From assembly GCA_035606235.1 (NCBI GenBank), contig DATNFU010000028.1:48303-112302 (forward strand): DNA of 64,000 nucleotides, in the 5' to 3' direction. The translations under genes were made by a program, and so were the position numbers. How positions within the stretch are numbered: position 1 is the stretch's first letter; each line of letters opens with the position of its first letter. Source of the stretch: 66-474 sp035606235. GTDB taxonomy: Bacteria > Pseudomonadota > Gammaproteobacteria > Xanthomonadales > Rhodanobacteraceae. Under the pieces are notes generated by a model. It worked only from the letters and a program-made list of their open reading frames with translations. It searched no databases and had not been told where the DNA came from. Positions 25,322 through 34,341 of this stretch are shown one piece after another.

Positions 25322-28156
25322 GTGAACTTCATTCCCGGCCAACGCTGGATTTCCGACGCGGAACCCGAGCTCGGGCTCGGCACGGTGTTGCGGGTCGAGG
25401 GTCGCAGCGTGCAGGTGTTGTTCGCGCGCGCCAATGTCCTGCGCTCCTACGCGCAGGTTTCCGCGCCACTCACGCGCGCCAGTTTCCGCGTCGGTCAGCG
25501 GATCGCCGGAAAGGGCGTGTCGTTCGTCGTCGAACGCGCCGAATTGCGCGACGGCCTGTTTGTGTACGCCGGCGAAAAACGCGAGCTCGGCGAAGGCCAG
25601 CTCGATGACGAGCAGTCGGTGTCGCTGGCGGACGATCGGCTGATCTCGGCGCGTGTGGACAAACCGGCCGCCTACGAATTGCGCAAACAGGCGCTGCAGG
25701 CACGCGCACGCGCGCGCCGCTCACCCGCATGGGGCTTGATGAGCGCGCGCATCGACCTGCTCCCGCACCAGCTCGGGATTGCGGCAGCGGTGGCCGAACG
25801 TCGCGCACCGCGCGTGTTGCTGGCCGACGAAGTGGGGCTTGGCAAGACCATTGAAGCCGGCATGATCCTGGCTCGCCTGCTCGCCTCCGGGCGCGCCAAC
25901 CGCGCCTTGGTATTGCTGCCGGAGGCGCTGGTGGTGCAATGGTTCGTGGAGTTGCAGCGGCGCTTCAATCTGGCGTTCGCCATGCTGGACGAGGAGCGTT
26001 GCGAAGCGATCGAACTGGCCGGCGATCAGCGCAATCCGTTCGAGGACGAACAACTGGTACTGGCGGCATTGCCGTGGTTGTTGCAGCATCCGCGTCGCGC
26101 CCGGCAGGCGCTGGAAGCAGGTTGGGATGTGCTGGTCGTGGACGAGGCGCATCACCTGGAATGGATGCCGTCGCAGGGCGCCAGCCCCGGTTATGACCTG
26201 GTCGAGCGCTTCGCCGCCAATACGCCGGGGGTGATCCTGCTCACCGCCACGCCCGAACAACTGGGCCGCAGTGGACATTTCGCGCGCCTGCGTCTGCTCG
26301 ATCCCGCGCGCTACGCCGACCTCGACGCCTATGTCGCGGAAGCCGACGGTTATCTCGCGCTGTCGCGCATCGCGCAACGGATCGCGGACGGACAGGCGCT
26401 CGACGATGCGGATCGCGCAGCCTTGCACCAGCGCTACCCTAGAGATTCCGCATTGCAGGCGCTGCTCGCGCGATATCCACACAGTGCACCGGCCCTGCTG
26501 GACGCGCTGGTGGATCGCCACGGCACGGGACGCGTGATGTTTCGCAATCGTCGCGAGGGCATCGGCGGATTCCCGCAACGCGAACCGCGCATCGAACTGC
26601 GCGATAGCGCGCAGCTCGACAACGACCAGCGGCAGCGGCTACTGGCCGAATTCATCGCGGATACGCAGGCGGAGACAGCCGACTTTGCTCCCGATTACGA
26701 AAACGATCCGCGCATCGAATGGCTGGCCGGGTTGCTGGATGCGCATCCGCGGGACAAGTTCCTGCTGATCTGCCGGAGCCCGGCCAAGGTACAGGCGTTG
26801 GAGGCTGCGCTGCGCACGCGCAGCGGCGTGGCCACTGCGCGCTTCCATGAAGATATGGGACTGCTGCAGCGCGATCGCGCGGCGGCATGGTTTGCGCAAG
26901 CGGACGGCGCGCGGCTGCTGCTGTGTTCGGAAATCGGTTCGGAGGGCCGCAATTTCCAGTTCGCCCATCATCTGGTGCTGTGGGATCTGCCGCTGGATCC
27001 CGATCTGCTGGAGCAGCGCATCGGCAGGCTCGATCGCATCGGCCAGCGCCACGCGATCGCCTTGCATGCATTCGCGTTCGGCGGCACCGCGCAACATGCG
27101 TTGTTGCGCTGGCACGTGGAAGGCGTCGGCGTGCTGCGCGCGAGCCCCGCGGACGGTCGCGAATTGCTGCTGCGTTACGGCGAAACGGCGCGCCATCTCG
27201 CGATCGCGCATGCACGCGGCGGCGATGCTGTCGATCAGGAACTGGATGTGCTGATCGCGGAAACCGCGGCCGCGCACGCACAATTGACGCAGCGCATCCA
27301 TGCCGGCCGTGACCGCCTGCTGGAACTCGCCAATGGGCGTCAGGGCGGCGAGGATCTGCTCGCGGCACTGCACGACAGCGACACGCTGGCGCGAGGCGAT
27401 ACGTTCATCACGCGATTGTTCGAGCAATTCGGCATTCATGACGAAGAGCTCGGCGACGGCAGCGTATTGCTGGATCCGGAATATCTTTCCACCGACGCGC
27501 TGGCCGGATTCGCCGATGGCCCGCGCCGGGCGACGTTCGATCGCGCGCTGGCGCTGGCACGCGAGGACCTGCCGCTGCTGCGCATGGATCACCCGCTGGT
27601 ATCAGGCGCACTCGACCTGCTGCTCGCCGGCGAACAAGGCAATGCCGCATTCCTCGCGGACGAGAGCTTGCCACCACGCAGCGCGCTGCTCGAATGCGTG
27701 TTCGTGCTGGAATGCGTGGCCGACCGCGTGCTGGACAGCGAGCGCTTTTTACCTGCGACACCGCTGACAACGTGTGTGGACAGCAAGCTCGAGCCGCGAG
27801 ATTACACACCGTCGCCGCAGGCGCTGACGCGCGCGGCAGAACGCGGCGTGGATGCCTCGCGTTTTCGCAAGCACCTGGCGCATCTGGTGCCGCCGATGCT
27901 GCGGAAGGCCGAGGAGCTGGCGCGCGAACGCGCGCAGTCATCGATTGCGATGGCCTGCGCAGAAGTAGCGCGGGTGCTGAATGCGCGCCACGAGCGCCTG
28001 CGCGCGCTGGCAGCAGTGAATCCGGCGATTCGCGCGGAGGAAGTCGCCGCGTTGCTCACCGAACGCGACGCGTTGTTGACGGCTTTGAATCAGGCGCGAC
28101 CGCGGCTGGATGCGGTGCGCTTTGCGGTCAGTCCGGATTTTCTGGCGCTGCGCTGA
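25322..28156 (+). CDS. rapA: RNA polymerase-associated protein RapA
   Basis: A 944-residue SWI2/SNF2-family ATPase that recycles RNA polymerase from stalled post-termination complexes. It starts with GTG; the N-terminal segment MNFIPGQRWISDAEPELGLG is the RapA Tudor-like domain. Helicase motif I is ADEVGLGKTIEAG (about 168-180), DEAH at 274-277, and the C-terminal helicase lobe has GSEGRNFQFAHHLVLWDLP and QRIGRLDRIGQ. The C-terminal RapA domain runs to the end. Length is close to the E. coli protein (968). It is monocistronic and convergent with secF. Confidence 0.96.
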   Translation: MNFIPGQRWISDAEPELGLGTVLRVEGRSVQVLFARANVLRSYAQVSAPLTRASFRVGQRIAGKGVSFVVERAELRDGLFVYAGEKRELGEGQLDDEQSVSLADDRLISARVDKPAAYELRKQALQARARARRSPAWGLMSARIDLLPHQLGIAAAVAERRAPRVLLADEVGLGKTIEAGMILARLLASGRANRALVLLPEALVVQWFVELQRRFNLAFAMLDEERCEAIELAGDQRNPFEDEQLVLAALPWLLQHPRRARQALEAGWDVLVVDEAHHLEWMPSQGASPGYDLVERFAANTPGVILLTATPEQLGRSGHFARLRLLDPARYADLDAYVAEADGYLALSRIAQRIADGQALDDADRAALHQRYPRDSALQALLARYPHSAPALLDALVDRHGTGRVMFRNRREGIGGFPQREPRIELRDSAQLDNDQRQRLLAEFIADTQAETADFAPDYENDPRIEWLAGLLDAHPRDKFLLICRSPAKVQALEAALRTRSGVATARFHEDMGLLQRDRAAAWFAQADGARLLLCSEIGSEGRNFQFAHHLVLWDLPLDPDLLEQRIGRLDRIGQRHAIALHAFAFGGTAQHALLRWHVEGVGVLRASPADGRELLLRYGETARHLAIAHARGGDAVDQELDVLIAETAAAHAQLTQRIHAGRDRLLELANGRQGGEDLLAALHDSDTLARGDTFITRLFEQFGIHDEELGDGSVLLDPEYLSTDALAGFADGPRRATFDRALALAREDLPLLRMDHPLVSGALDLLLAGEQGNAAFLADESLPPRSALLECVFVLECVADRVLDSERFLPATPLTTCVDSKLEPRDYTPSPQALTRAAERGVDASRFRKHLAHLVPPMLRKAEELARERAQSSIAMACAEVARVLNARHERLRALAAVNPAIRAEEVAALLTERDALLTALNQARPRLDAVRFAVSPDFLALR

Positions 28157-28159
28157 GGA

Positions 28160-28291
28160 AGCTCTGCAAAGCCGCTGTGCTCGGCGTTAACGCGCTTGCG
28201 GTGCTCGGAATCCTGATGTACTGAAGTGCACATTCCGGTTCCTGCGCACCAAGAGCGCTAGCTGCCTTCGCTCGCGACGCTTTGCAGAGCT
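28160..28291. repeat. 132-bp nested inverted repeat between rapA and secF
   Basis: A perfect 13-bp inverted repeat, agctctgcaaagc (28160-28172) and gctttgcagagct (28279-28291), encloses an imperfect inner palindrome (ggtgctcggaatcc... with ...ggttcctgcgcacc). It starts just after the rapA stop at a convergent junction, so it could form a large cruciform or act as a two-way transcription end. Confidence 0.65.
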
Positions 28292-28310
28292 CCGTTGCCC
28301 ACCCACTTCC

Positions 28311-29258
28311 CTACGGCCTTCGCGCCAACTCCGGATTTTCTTTCGTCACCGGCATCAGATCCTTCTTGGATACGCCCAGCCACAGGAGGATCGGGTTGGC
28401 GAAGAATATCGAAGACAGCGTGCCGATCAGGATGCCGATCAGCATGGTGATCGCGAAGCCGTGCACCGCCGGCCCGCCGAAGAAGAACAGCGCGGCCATG
28501 GTGATCGCGGTGAACAATGCTGTGATGATGGTTCGCGACAACGTACTGTTGATGGCGCGGTTGAGCACGTCCACCGGCTCGCCCTTGCGGGTGGCGCGGA
28601 AAATTTCGCGTACGCGATCGAACACCACGACCTTGTCGTTGATCGAGTAGCCGACCACCGCCAGCACCGAAGCCAGCACCGTCATGTCGAACTCGCGCTG
28701 CACCGCGGCCAGGATGCCGACCGTGATCAGGGTATCGTGGATTTCGCTGGCGAGTGCGGCGACCGCAAAACGTTTCTCGAATCGCAACCCGAGATAGATC
28801 ATGATGCCGACGATCACCACGATCACCGCGATGACGCCGCTGTTGCGCAACTCCGCGCCGACCTGCGGGCCGACGAAATCGTGGCGTGTCAGCGTGACAT
28901 CCGGACGCTTGGCTTGCAGCGCTTTCAGCACGTTGCCGGCGACCTGGTCGGCGTTGATCTTCGCCGTGCCGGTGTTCTTGGGTTGCAGGCGGATCGAGAT
29001 GTCGCGGGTGCCGCCCAGGCTTTGCACCACTGCGTTTTCCAGGCCGGCGGCGCCCAGCGCATCGCGCACCTCGGCGGTGTCGACCGGTTGCTTGTAATTG
29101 ACCTCGACCAGCACGCCACCGGTGAAATCCAGGCCGTAGTTGAGGCCGCGCACCGTGACCGCGAGGATCGACAGTACGATCAGGATGACGGAAATCGCGA
29201 CACTGATCTTGCGCCAGCGCAGGAAGTCGATGTTGCTGTGGGGATCAAAAATTTCCAT
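28311..29258 (-). CDS. secF: Protein translocase subunit SecF
   Basis: A 315-residue inner-membrane subunit of the SecDF complex, which uses proton flow to pull preproteins through SecYEG. The first TM segment follows WRKISVAISVILIVLSILAVTVRGL. The periplasmic domain is short, and a cluster of five TM helices fills the C-terminal half with the RND-type segment VGYSINDKVVVFDRVRE. It lies three bases after secD. Confidence 0.96.
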   Translation of the reverse strand: MEIFDPHSNIDFLRWRKISVAISVILIVLSILAVTVRGLNYGLDFTGGVLVEVNYKQPVDTAEVRDALGAAGLENAVVQSLGGTRDISIRLQPKNTGTAKINADQVAGNVLKALQAKRPDVTLTRHDFVGPQVGAELRNSGVIAVIVVIVGIMIYLGLRFEKRFAVAALASEIHDTLITVGILAAVQREFDMTVLASVLAVVGYSINDKVVVFDRVREIFRATRKGEPVDVLNRAINSTLSRTIITALFTAITMAALFFFGGPAVHGFAITMLIGILIGTLSSIFFANPILLWLGVSKKDLMPVTKENPELARRP

Positions 29259-29261
29259 GGG

Positions 29262-31118
29262 TTACACCGACAAGGTTTTCAACTTGCGGCCACCGTGGAT
29301 CGCTGCGGTGATCGCGTGGGTCACGGTCACCGAAGTGAACAATGAAGTGAGGATACCGATGAACAAGGTCACGCCGAAGCCCTTGATCGCGCCGGAACCG
29401 AGCGTCATCAGGCCGAGCGCGGCGAGCAAGTGGGTGACGTTGGCATCGAGAATGGTCGCCCAGGCCTTCTCGTAACCGGCGCGGATCGAGGCAAGCGGCG
29501 TGGAACCGTTGCGCAGTTCCTCGCGGATGCGTTCGCAGATCAGCACGTTGGCATCGATCGCCATGCCGAGCGTCAGCACGATACCGGCGATGCCGGGCAT
29601 GGTGAGTGTGACACCGATCGCCGACATCACCGCTATCAGGATCACCAAGTTGAAGAACAGCGCGATATCGGCGACCAGCCCGAACAACTTGTAATAAACC
29701 GCCGCAGCCGCGAGCACCAGCACCAGGCCCAGCAGCACCGCGCGTTCGCCCTTGGCGATATTGTCCTGGCCGAGCGAGGGGCCGATCACACGCTCTTCGA
29801 CGATATCGGTGGGCGCGGCCAGCGAACCCGAGCGCAGCAACACCGCGAGCGTCTGCGCTTCCTCCTGCCCCAGGCCGGTGGTTTGGAAACGCTTGCCGAA
29901 CACACCCTGGACGGTGGCGCTGCTGATCACTTCTTCGGTGGTCTTGGAGGTGCGCACTTCCTTACCGTTGACCATCCTGGTTTCCGGCACGCGATCCACA
30001 TACACCACCGCCATCGGTTTGCCGACATTCTGGGTGGTGAAGTCCAGCATCTTGCGCGCGCCGGCGGAATTCAATTCGACGTTGACGTCCGGCATGCCGC
30101 TTTGCTGGTCGTAGCCTTGCGACGCATCGACCAGTTCGTCGCCACTGACGATCGTTTTCTTTTTCAGTACGATCGGCTGGCCATTCTTCATGTGATAGAG
30201 CCGATCTTCGGGTGGCACATTGCCGGTTTTTTCCGCTTCGATCGGATTCGCGCTCTCATCCACCGCATGGTATTCCAACGTGGCGGTAGCGCCCAAAATC
30301 TTCTTGGCCTGCGCGGTATCCTGCACGCCCGGCAGTTCCACCACGATGCGCGACTCACCCTGCTGCTGGATCACCGGCTCCGACACGCCGAGCACGTTGA
30401 TGCGGTTACGCAAAGTGGTGACGTTCTGGCGAATGGTGTTTTCGGCCAGCGTGCGCAGCACGTCGGGTTTGATATTGGCCTGCAACGCGAAGCCACCGCC
30501 TGGCGTGGTCGTATCAGTCAACACCAGATCCTGCGAATCCGCGCCGATCGCCGCCGCCGCGGCATCGCGGTCCGCTGCCGAGCGCAGCACTGCCTGCACG
30601 CCCTGGCCGCTGGCAGTCACCGATTCGTAATGGATGTTCTTGTCGCGCAGCACCGAGCGGATGTCATCGAGGTAGCGCTGCTGCTGCTTCAGCAGCACCG
30701 CGCTCTGGTCCACCTGCATCAGGAAGTGCACACCGCCTTGCAGATCGAGGCCAAGCGGCATCGCGTGCGCGCCGATCGCCTGCAACCACGCGGGTACGGT
30801 GGTGGCGAGGTTCAACGCCACGGTGTAGTTGTCGCCCAGCGCCAAACGCAGCGTGTCGGAGGCGCGCAACTGCACGTCGGTATTGGCGAAGCGCGCCAGC
30901 AGCCGGTCGCCTTCGATGCCGACATCCTGGTAGGGAATCTTCGCCTGGGTCAGCGTGGCCTCGACCTTCTGCTGCAGCGTCGTGTCGATGGTCGTGCCGT
31001 GATTGGCCGAAATCTGCACCGCGGGTTGCGGACGGAACACGTTGGGCGAGGCATACAGCAAGCCGAGCGCGAGCACGATCGCGACCAGCGCGTATTTCCA
31101 GCGGGGAAAGTCGGTCAT
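29262..31118 (-). CDS. secD: Protein translocase subunit SecD
   Basis: A 618-residue partner of SecF. One N-terminal TM helix (WKYALVAIVLALGLLYASP) is followed by the large periplasmic P1 domain, with GLDLQGGVHFLMQVD, and by a C-terminal TM block with the conserved GMAIDANVLICERIREEL. Length matches gammaproteobacterial SecD. Gene order yajC-secD-secF is canonical. The usual upstream tgt and queA are not adjacent here. Confidence 0.97.
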   Translation of the reverse strand: MTDFPRWKYALVAIVLALGLLYASPNVFRPQPAVQISANHGTTIDTTLQQKVEATLTQAKIPYQDVGIEGDRLLARFANTDVQLRASDTLRLALGDNYTVALNLATTVPAWLQAIGAHAMPLGLDLQGGVHFLMQVDQSAVLLKQQQRYLDDIRSVLRDKNIHYESVTASGQGVQAVLRSAADRDAAAAAIGADSQDLVLTDTTTPGGGFALQANIKPDVLRTLAENTIRQNVTTLRNRINVLGVSEPVIQQQGESRIVVELPGVQDTAQAKKILGATATLEYHAVDESANPIEAEKTGNVPPEDRLYHMKNGQPIVLKKKTIVSGDELVDASQGYDQQSGMPDVNVELNSAGARKMLDFTTQNVGKPMAVVYVDRVPETRMVNGKEVRTSKTTEEVISSATVQGVFGKRFQTTGLGQEEAQTLAVLLRSGSLAAPTDIVEERVIGPSLGQDNIAKGERAVLLGLVLVLAAAAVYYKLFGLVADIALFFNLVILIAVMSAIGVTLTMPGIAGIVLTLGMAIDANVLICERIREELRNGSTPLASIRAGYEKAWATILDANVTHLLAALGLMTLGSGAIKGFGVTLFIGILTSLFTSVTVTHAITAAIHGGRKLKTLSV

Positions 31119-31161
31119 GGACGAAGATTACCGGATGCAATACGTCGAAATAATTTCGGCA

Positions 31162-31500
31162 TCACGATGCTTTGAGAGTGCCTTTCGGCAGCACCTGTGT
31201 GATCGCGCCCTTCTGCACGCGGATCTTCACGTTCGGCGCGATCTCGACGGTGACAAACGATTCGCCGATCTCGTCGACACGCCCGGCGATGCCCGCGGCG
31301 ATTACCTCGTCATTCCTGGCGAGTTGGCCCAGCATGGTGCGGACTTCCTTCTGTCGTTTCATCTGCGGCCGGATCAGCATGAAATAGAACACGCCGAACA
31401 GGATCAGCAGCGGCAGAAAGGTGAGGAATGGATTGGCAGCCCCGGGGGCGGCGGCGGGCGCCGCTGCAGCGTGGGCTTGGGAGATCAGGGACAAACTCAT
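31162..31500 (-). CDS. yajC: Sec translocon accessory protein YajC
   Basis: A 112-residue single-TM protein that associates with SecDF and SecYEG. The TM helix FLTFLPLLILFGVFYFMLIRP is followed by the family motif QMKRQKEVRTMLGQLARND and a small soluble domain (VTVEIAPNVKIRVQKGAI). ATG at 31500 has GGAG five bases upstream, so it is preferred over GTG at 31506. It heads the yajC-secD-secF operon. Confidence 0.95.
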   Translation of the reverse strand: MSLSLISQAHAAAAPAAAPGAANPFLTFLPLLILFGVFYFMLIRPQMKRQKEVRTMLGQLARNDEVIAAGIAGRVDEIGESFVTVEIAPNVKIRVQKGAITQVLPKGTLKAS

Positions 31501-31596
31501 CGGCACTCCGGTAGTGGCCGCGCCGGTTCATGGCGAGCCAGTAAAAAAGACGGCGGATTATGCCATGTCGGGCGCAGATGCGCATTTGGTCGCCCC

Positions 31597-31647
31597 GCTC
31601 CCGCTTGCGGGAGCTTTGTCCGACGTCCCTTTCCTGGTTCCGCTCGC
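31597..31647. repeat. Hairpin and conserved tail (copy B)
   Basis: A perfect 8-bp stem, gctcccgc-tt-gcgggagc (31597-31614), is followed at 31618-31647 by the reverse complement of the 213-242 repeat tail, 28 of 30 bases identical. It lies in the divergent spacer of yajC and the asparaginase-like gene. Confidence 0.65.
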
Positions 31648-31715
31648 CAGCGCGCGCAGCGCAACCATTCCCGCGAATGCGATAATCTGCGGTTCGCGCA
31701 ATCGGAATTACAGCG

Positions 31716-32204
31716 ATGGACCACCTCACCGTGATCACCACCGGCGGCACTATCGACAAGGTGTACTTCGACGCCAAATCGGATTATCAGATCGGCGCGC
31801 CGCAGATCGGCGAGATCCTCGGCCAACTCGGCGTCGCGTTCGCCTTCGAGGTGGTTCCGGTGTTGCGCAAGGACAGCTTGGATATGGACGATGCGGATCG
31901 GGCCGCGATCCGTGCGGCGATCGAGCAGCAGCCGCATCGGCACGTGCTGGTGACGCACGGCACCGACAGCATGGTCGAAACCGCGCGCGCACTGCGCGGC
32001 ATTCCGGGCAAGGTGGTGGTGCTGACCGGCGCACTGAACCCCGCGCGCTTCCAGGGATCGGATGCGGTGTTCAACATCGGTTGCGCGGTGGGCGCGGTGC
32101 AGTCGCTTACCGATGGCGTGTGGATCGCGATGAACGGCCGTGTCTGGGATCCGCAGCGCGTGCGCAAGAACCGCCAGGCGAATCGGTTCGAGGAATCATT
32201 GTAG
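31716..32204 (+). CDS. Short asparaginase-domain protein
   Basis: A 162-residue protein matching only the N-terminal domain of L-asparaginases. It has the first catalytic Thr motif (VITTGGTIDKVYF) and the second (VTHGTDSMVETARAL), but lacks the C-terminal domain that completes the intersubunit active site of type I/II enzymes. Short stand-alone versions are common in proteobacteria; their activity is not established. It is divergent from yajC. Confidence 0.85.
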   Translation: MDHLTVITTGGTIDKVYFDAKSDYQIGAPQIGEILGQLGVAFAFEVVPVLRKDSLDMDDADRAAIRAAIEQQPHRHVLVTHGTDSMVETARALRGIPGKVVVLTGALNPARFQGSDAVFNIGCAVGAVQSLTDGVWIAMNGRVWDPQRVRKNRQANRFEESL

Positions 32205-32390
32205 GGGCCCGCGTTTACGCGACGCCTGGAATGACATCACGCGCAACAGCCGCACGTACTCCGCGATGCTCACCGCCTGCCACGGCGGGCTGTATCGCAG
32301 ATGAGAGGCGGGGATGCAGATCACATGGCGCGTCATGCATGACTGCTTGCCGATCGGTTGTCGCGAGCAGTTTGCTTCTGTAAAAAAGCA

Positions 32391-32418
32391 AAAAGCCCGG
32401 CCTTGCAGCCGGGCTTTT
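32391..32418. terminator. Terminator at the end of the first S53 peptidase gene
   Basis: A perfect 11-bp stem, aaaagcccggc (32391-32401) with gccgggctttt (32408-32418). On the minus strand it is followed by tgcttttt, making it a strong terminator for the gene ending at 32441; it can also serve the plus-strand asparaginase-like gene. Confidence 0.88.
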
Positions 32419-32440
32419 CGTCAAACGTGTTGAAGAAGAA

Positions 32441-34039
32441 TTAGAGCGAACCCGACGCCTGATTCATGATGATGCTGCCGAAACCGGTGGTGTAATCCCA
32501 ACCCACCGCCGCCGTTTCGCCGCCGTTGCTGCCCGAGACGACATCATGGAATGCCGAGGCGGGCAGTGCATACAGCTTGGGCGCGGCAAAGCCGATGCCG
32601 GTGCCTTTGGCGGCGATCATGCGCGCCCAGAAGCCCACGAACAGCGGCGAGGCCAAGCTGGTGCCGCCATACTGCGCCAGGCTGCCGTTGACGATGATCT
32701 TGGCGCCGCTATTGGGATCGGCATCGAACGCGATATCCGGCACGCCGCGCGTGGTGTGGCCCGCGTTCTGGCCTACGCCCACCTGCCAGCTTGGAATCGG
32801 CTCGAAAGTGCTGGGACTGCCGCCGGTGCCCGACCAGACCGTCTCGCCCTGCCAGGTGGTAGTCGTGGCGTTGAGTGTGGTGCCGCCCACCGCGACTACA
32901 TTCGGCGAACTGGCCGGCCAGCTCGGCGTCGTGCCGGGCTTGTGACCGCCGCTGCTGCACTCATTGGCGCCGGAATCGCCGGACGAAACCGAGAACGTCT
33001 GTCCCTGCGCGATCGCCTGCTTGAAGATGTTGTCGGCGGCGGCCGCGGAGCCGTCGCCCTGCGCGGAAGTTTCGCACTCGCCCAGCGAGACGTTGATCAC
33101 CTTGGCAACGTTCGCGGTGACTGCGGTGTTGAAGTCATCGACCATGCTCGAGTTTACCAGCGTCGGAATGTTGTAGAAAATGATCTTGCCGACCTGGCCG
33201 CCGCCCATGCCGACGATATCCTGGCTGTCCAGGTCCCACTCGGCGGTGCCGCTGGTATCGGTGCCGGTGCCGTCCGTGTTGACGATCTGCGTGGTCACCG
33301 CTGCCAGCCCGTGCTGGGAAGTGAACTGATTGAGATCGCTCAAGGTGGCGCTCAGGTTGCCGTTGGTGATGATGCCAACGCTCACGCCCGCTGCGGTCGG
33401 CAAGCCGCTACCGCCATAGATACCGGAAAATTGAGTCGGGTCATGCCCAATGATCGAGCCGCCGCCGCCACCACCGGGCTTGCCCTGCACGGAAACGAAC
33501 GGATGCGGCACGTGCACGGTTTGCAAGCCGAGCACCGACTGCACGGTTCCGTGCAGCGAGGCCGGAATCGCGATGTCGCTGTTGTTGGCGAACGCCACGC
33601 GGCCGTCGTGTGTGTGCACCGAAACCATCTGCGTGTGGAACGCGCGTTGCACCAGACCCGCCGGCGCATCGCCAGAAACCAGCAGACGGTTCGGCGCGAT
33701 GGTCACGTTCTTGAAGCCCGACTGGCTCAGGAAATCGGCAACCGCCTGCGCCTGCGCGGAGGTGGGTGCGTGGGTCGCCAGGAATTGTTGTTGCGACATC
33801 ACTTGATGCTGCGCGATTGCCGCGTCGAGTTGCGCCTCGTTGCGCAGCTTCAGCGCGATCGTGACATGCAACGGGTGCGATATCGGTAGCGTGCCGGACA
33901 CGGCATCGCCATCCTGAATCGCCGTGGCGTGCGCGATGGTCAGGCTCTGCGAGGCGGGTGCGGCAACGGCGAAGGTTGAACCCGCGGCCAAGGCAAGGCC
34001 CAGCGCCACGGTCAGGGTGTGCTTGCGAAACGAATGCAT
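32441..34039 (-). CDS. Secreted S53 serine-carboxyl peptidase (sedolisin family), copy 1
   Basis: A 532-residue exported endopeptidase precursor of the pseudomonalisin/xanthomonalisin kind, typically acid-active and pepstatin-insensitive. A signal peptide (HTLTVALGLALAAGSTFAVAA) is followed by a pro-domain (about 30-190), which keeps the enzyme inactive until cleaved. The catalytic triad is Glu267 and Asp271 in EWDLDSQ and Ser461 in GGTSLASP. The C-terminal calcium site is FHDVVSGSNGG...GWD. ATG at 34039 has AGGGG about seven bases upstream. It ends just before its own terminator. Confidence 0.94.
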   Translation of the reverse strand: MHSFRKHTLTVALGLALAAGSTFAVAAPASQSLTIAHATAIQDGDAVSGTLPISHPLHVTIALKLRNEAQLDAAIAQHQVMSQQQFLATHAPTSAQAQAVADFLSQSGFKNVTIAPNRLLVSGDAPAGLVQRAFHTQMVSVHTHDGRVAFANNSDIAIPASLHGTVQSVLGLQTVHVPHPFVSVQGKPGGGGGGSIIGHDPTQFSGIYGGSGLPTAAGVSVGIITNGNLSATLSDLNQFTSQHGLAAVTTQIVNTDGTGTDTSGTAEWDLDSQDIVGMGGGQVGKIIFYNIPTLVNSSMVDDFNTAVTANVAKVINVSLGECETSAQGDGSAAAADNIFKQAIAQGQTFSVSSGDSGANECSSGGHKPGTTPSWPASSPNVVAVGGTTLNATTTTWQGETVWSGTGGSPSTFEPIPSWQVGVGQNAGHTTRGVPDIAFDADPNSGAKIIVNGSLAQYGGTSLASPLFVGFWARMIAAKGTGIGFAAPKLYALPASAFHDVVSGSNGGETAAVGWDYTTGFGSIIMNQASGSL

Positions 34040-34341
34040 GGAATGACCCCTCATCGAATGGATTGCGAGCGATGGATGCGACGGGGTCGGCGGCACGCAC
34101 TTCCCTTGCCGCGTGTTTACGCAAGCGGCGCTTGGAAGGAGCGCATTGCCGGCTCCGGACAAACCGTCCAGCCCCCTGACCGAACCTCGTCAACGTAGCA
34201 CCTCATGGGTCGATCGTCATGCTGCATTGCACCCGTGCGCATGCGCACGTGTTTACGCCACGCCCGCAACAAAAATGAAGAGGCCCGGTCGTTGCCGACC
34301 GGGCCTCTAGTTCCACACTTGTTACCGCGAAAACCGTCGCT
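34040..34341. other. Spacer between S53 copies 1 and 2
   Basis: 302 bases without a gene. The left part is the promoter and leader region of copy 1 (minus strand); the right part holds the terminator of copy 2 (34280-34307). No confident promoter boxes were recognised. Confidence 0.55.
34280..34307 (-). terminator. Terminator at the end of the second S53 peptidase gene
   Basis: A perfect 12-bp stem (34280-34291 with 34296-34307, loop ttgc) is followed on the minus strand by ttcattttt. Confidence 0.88.
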
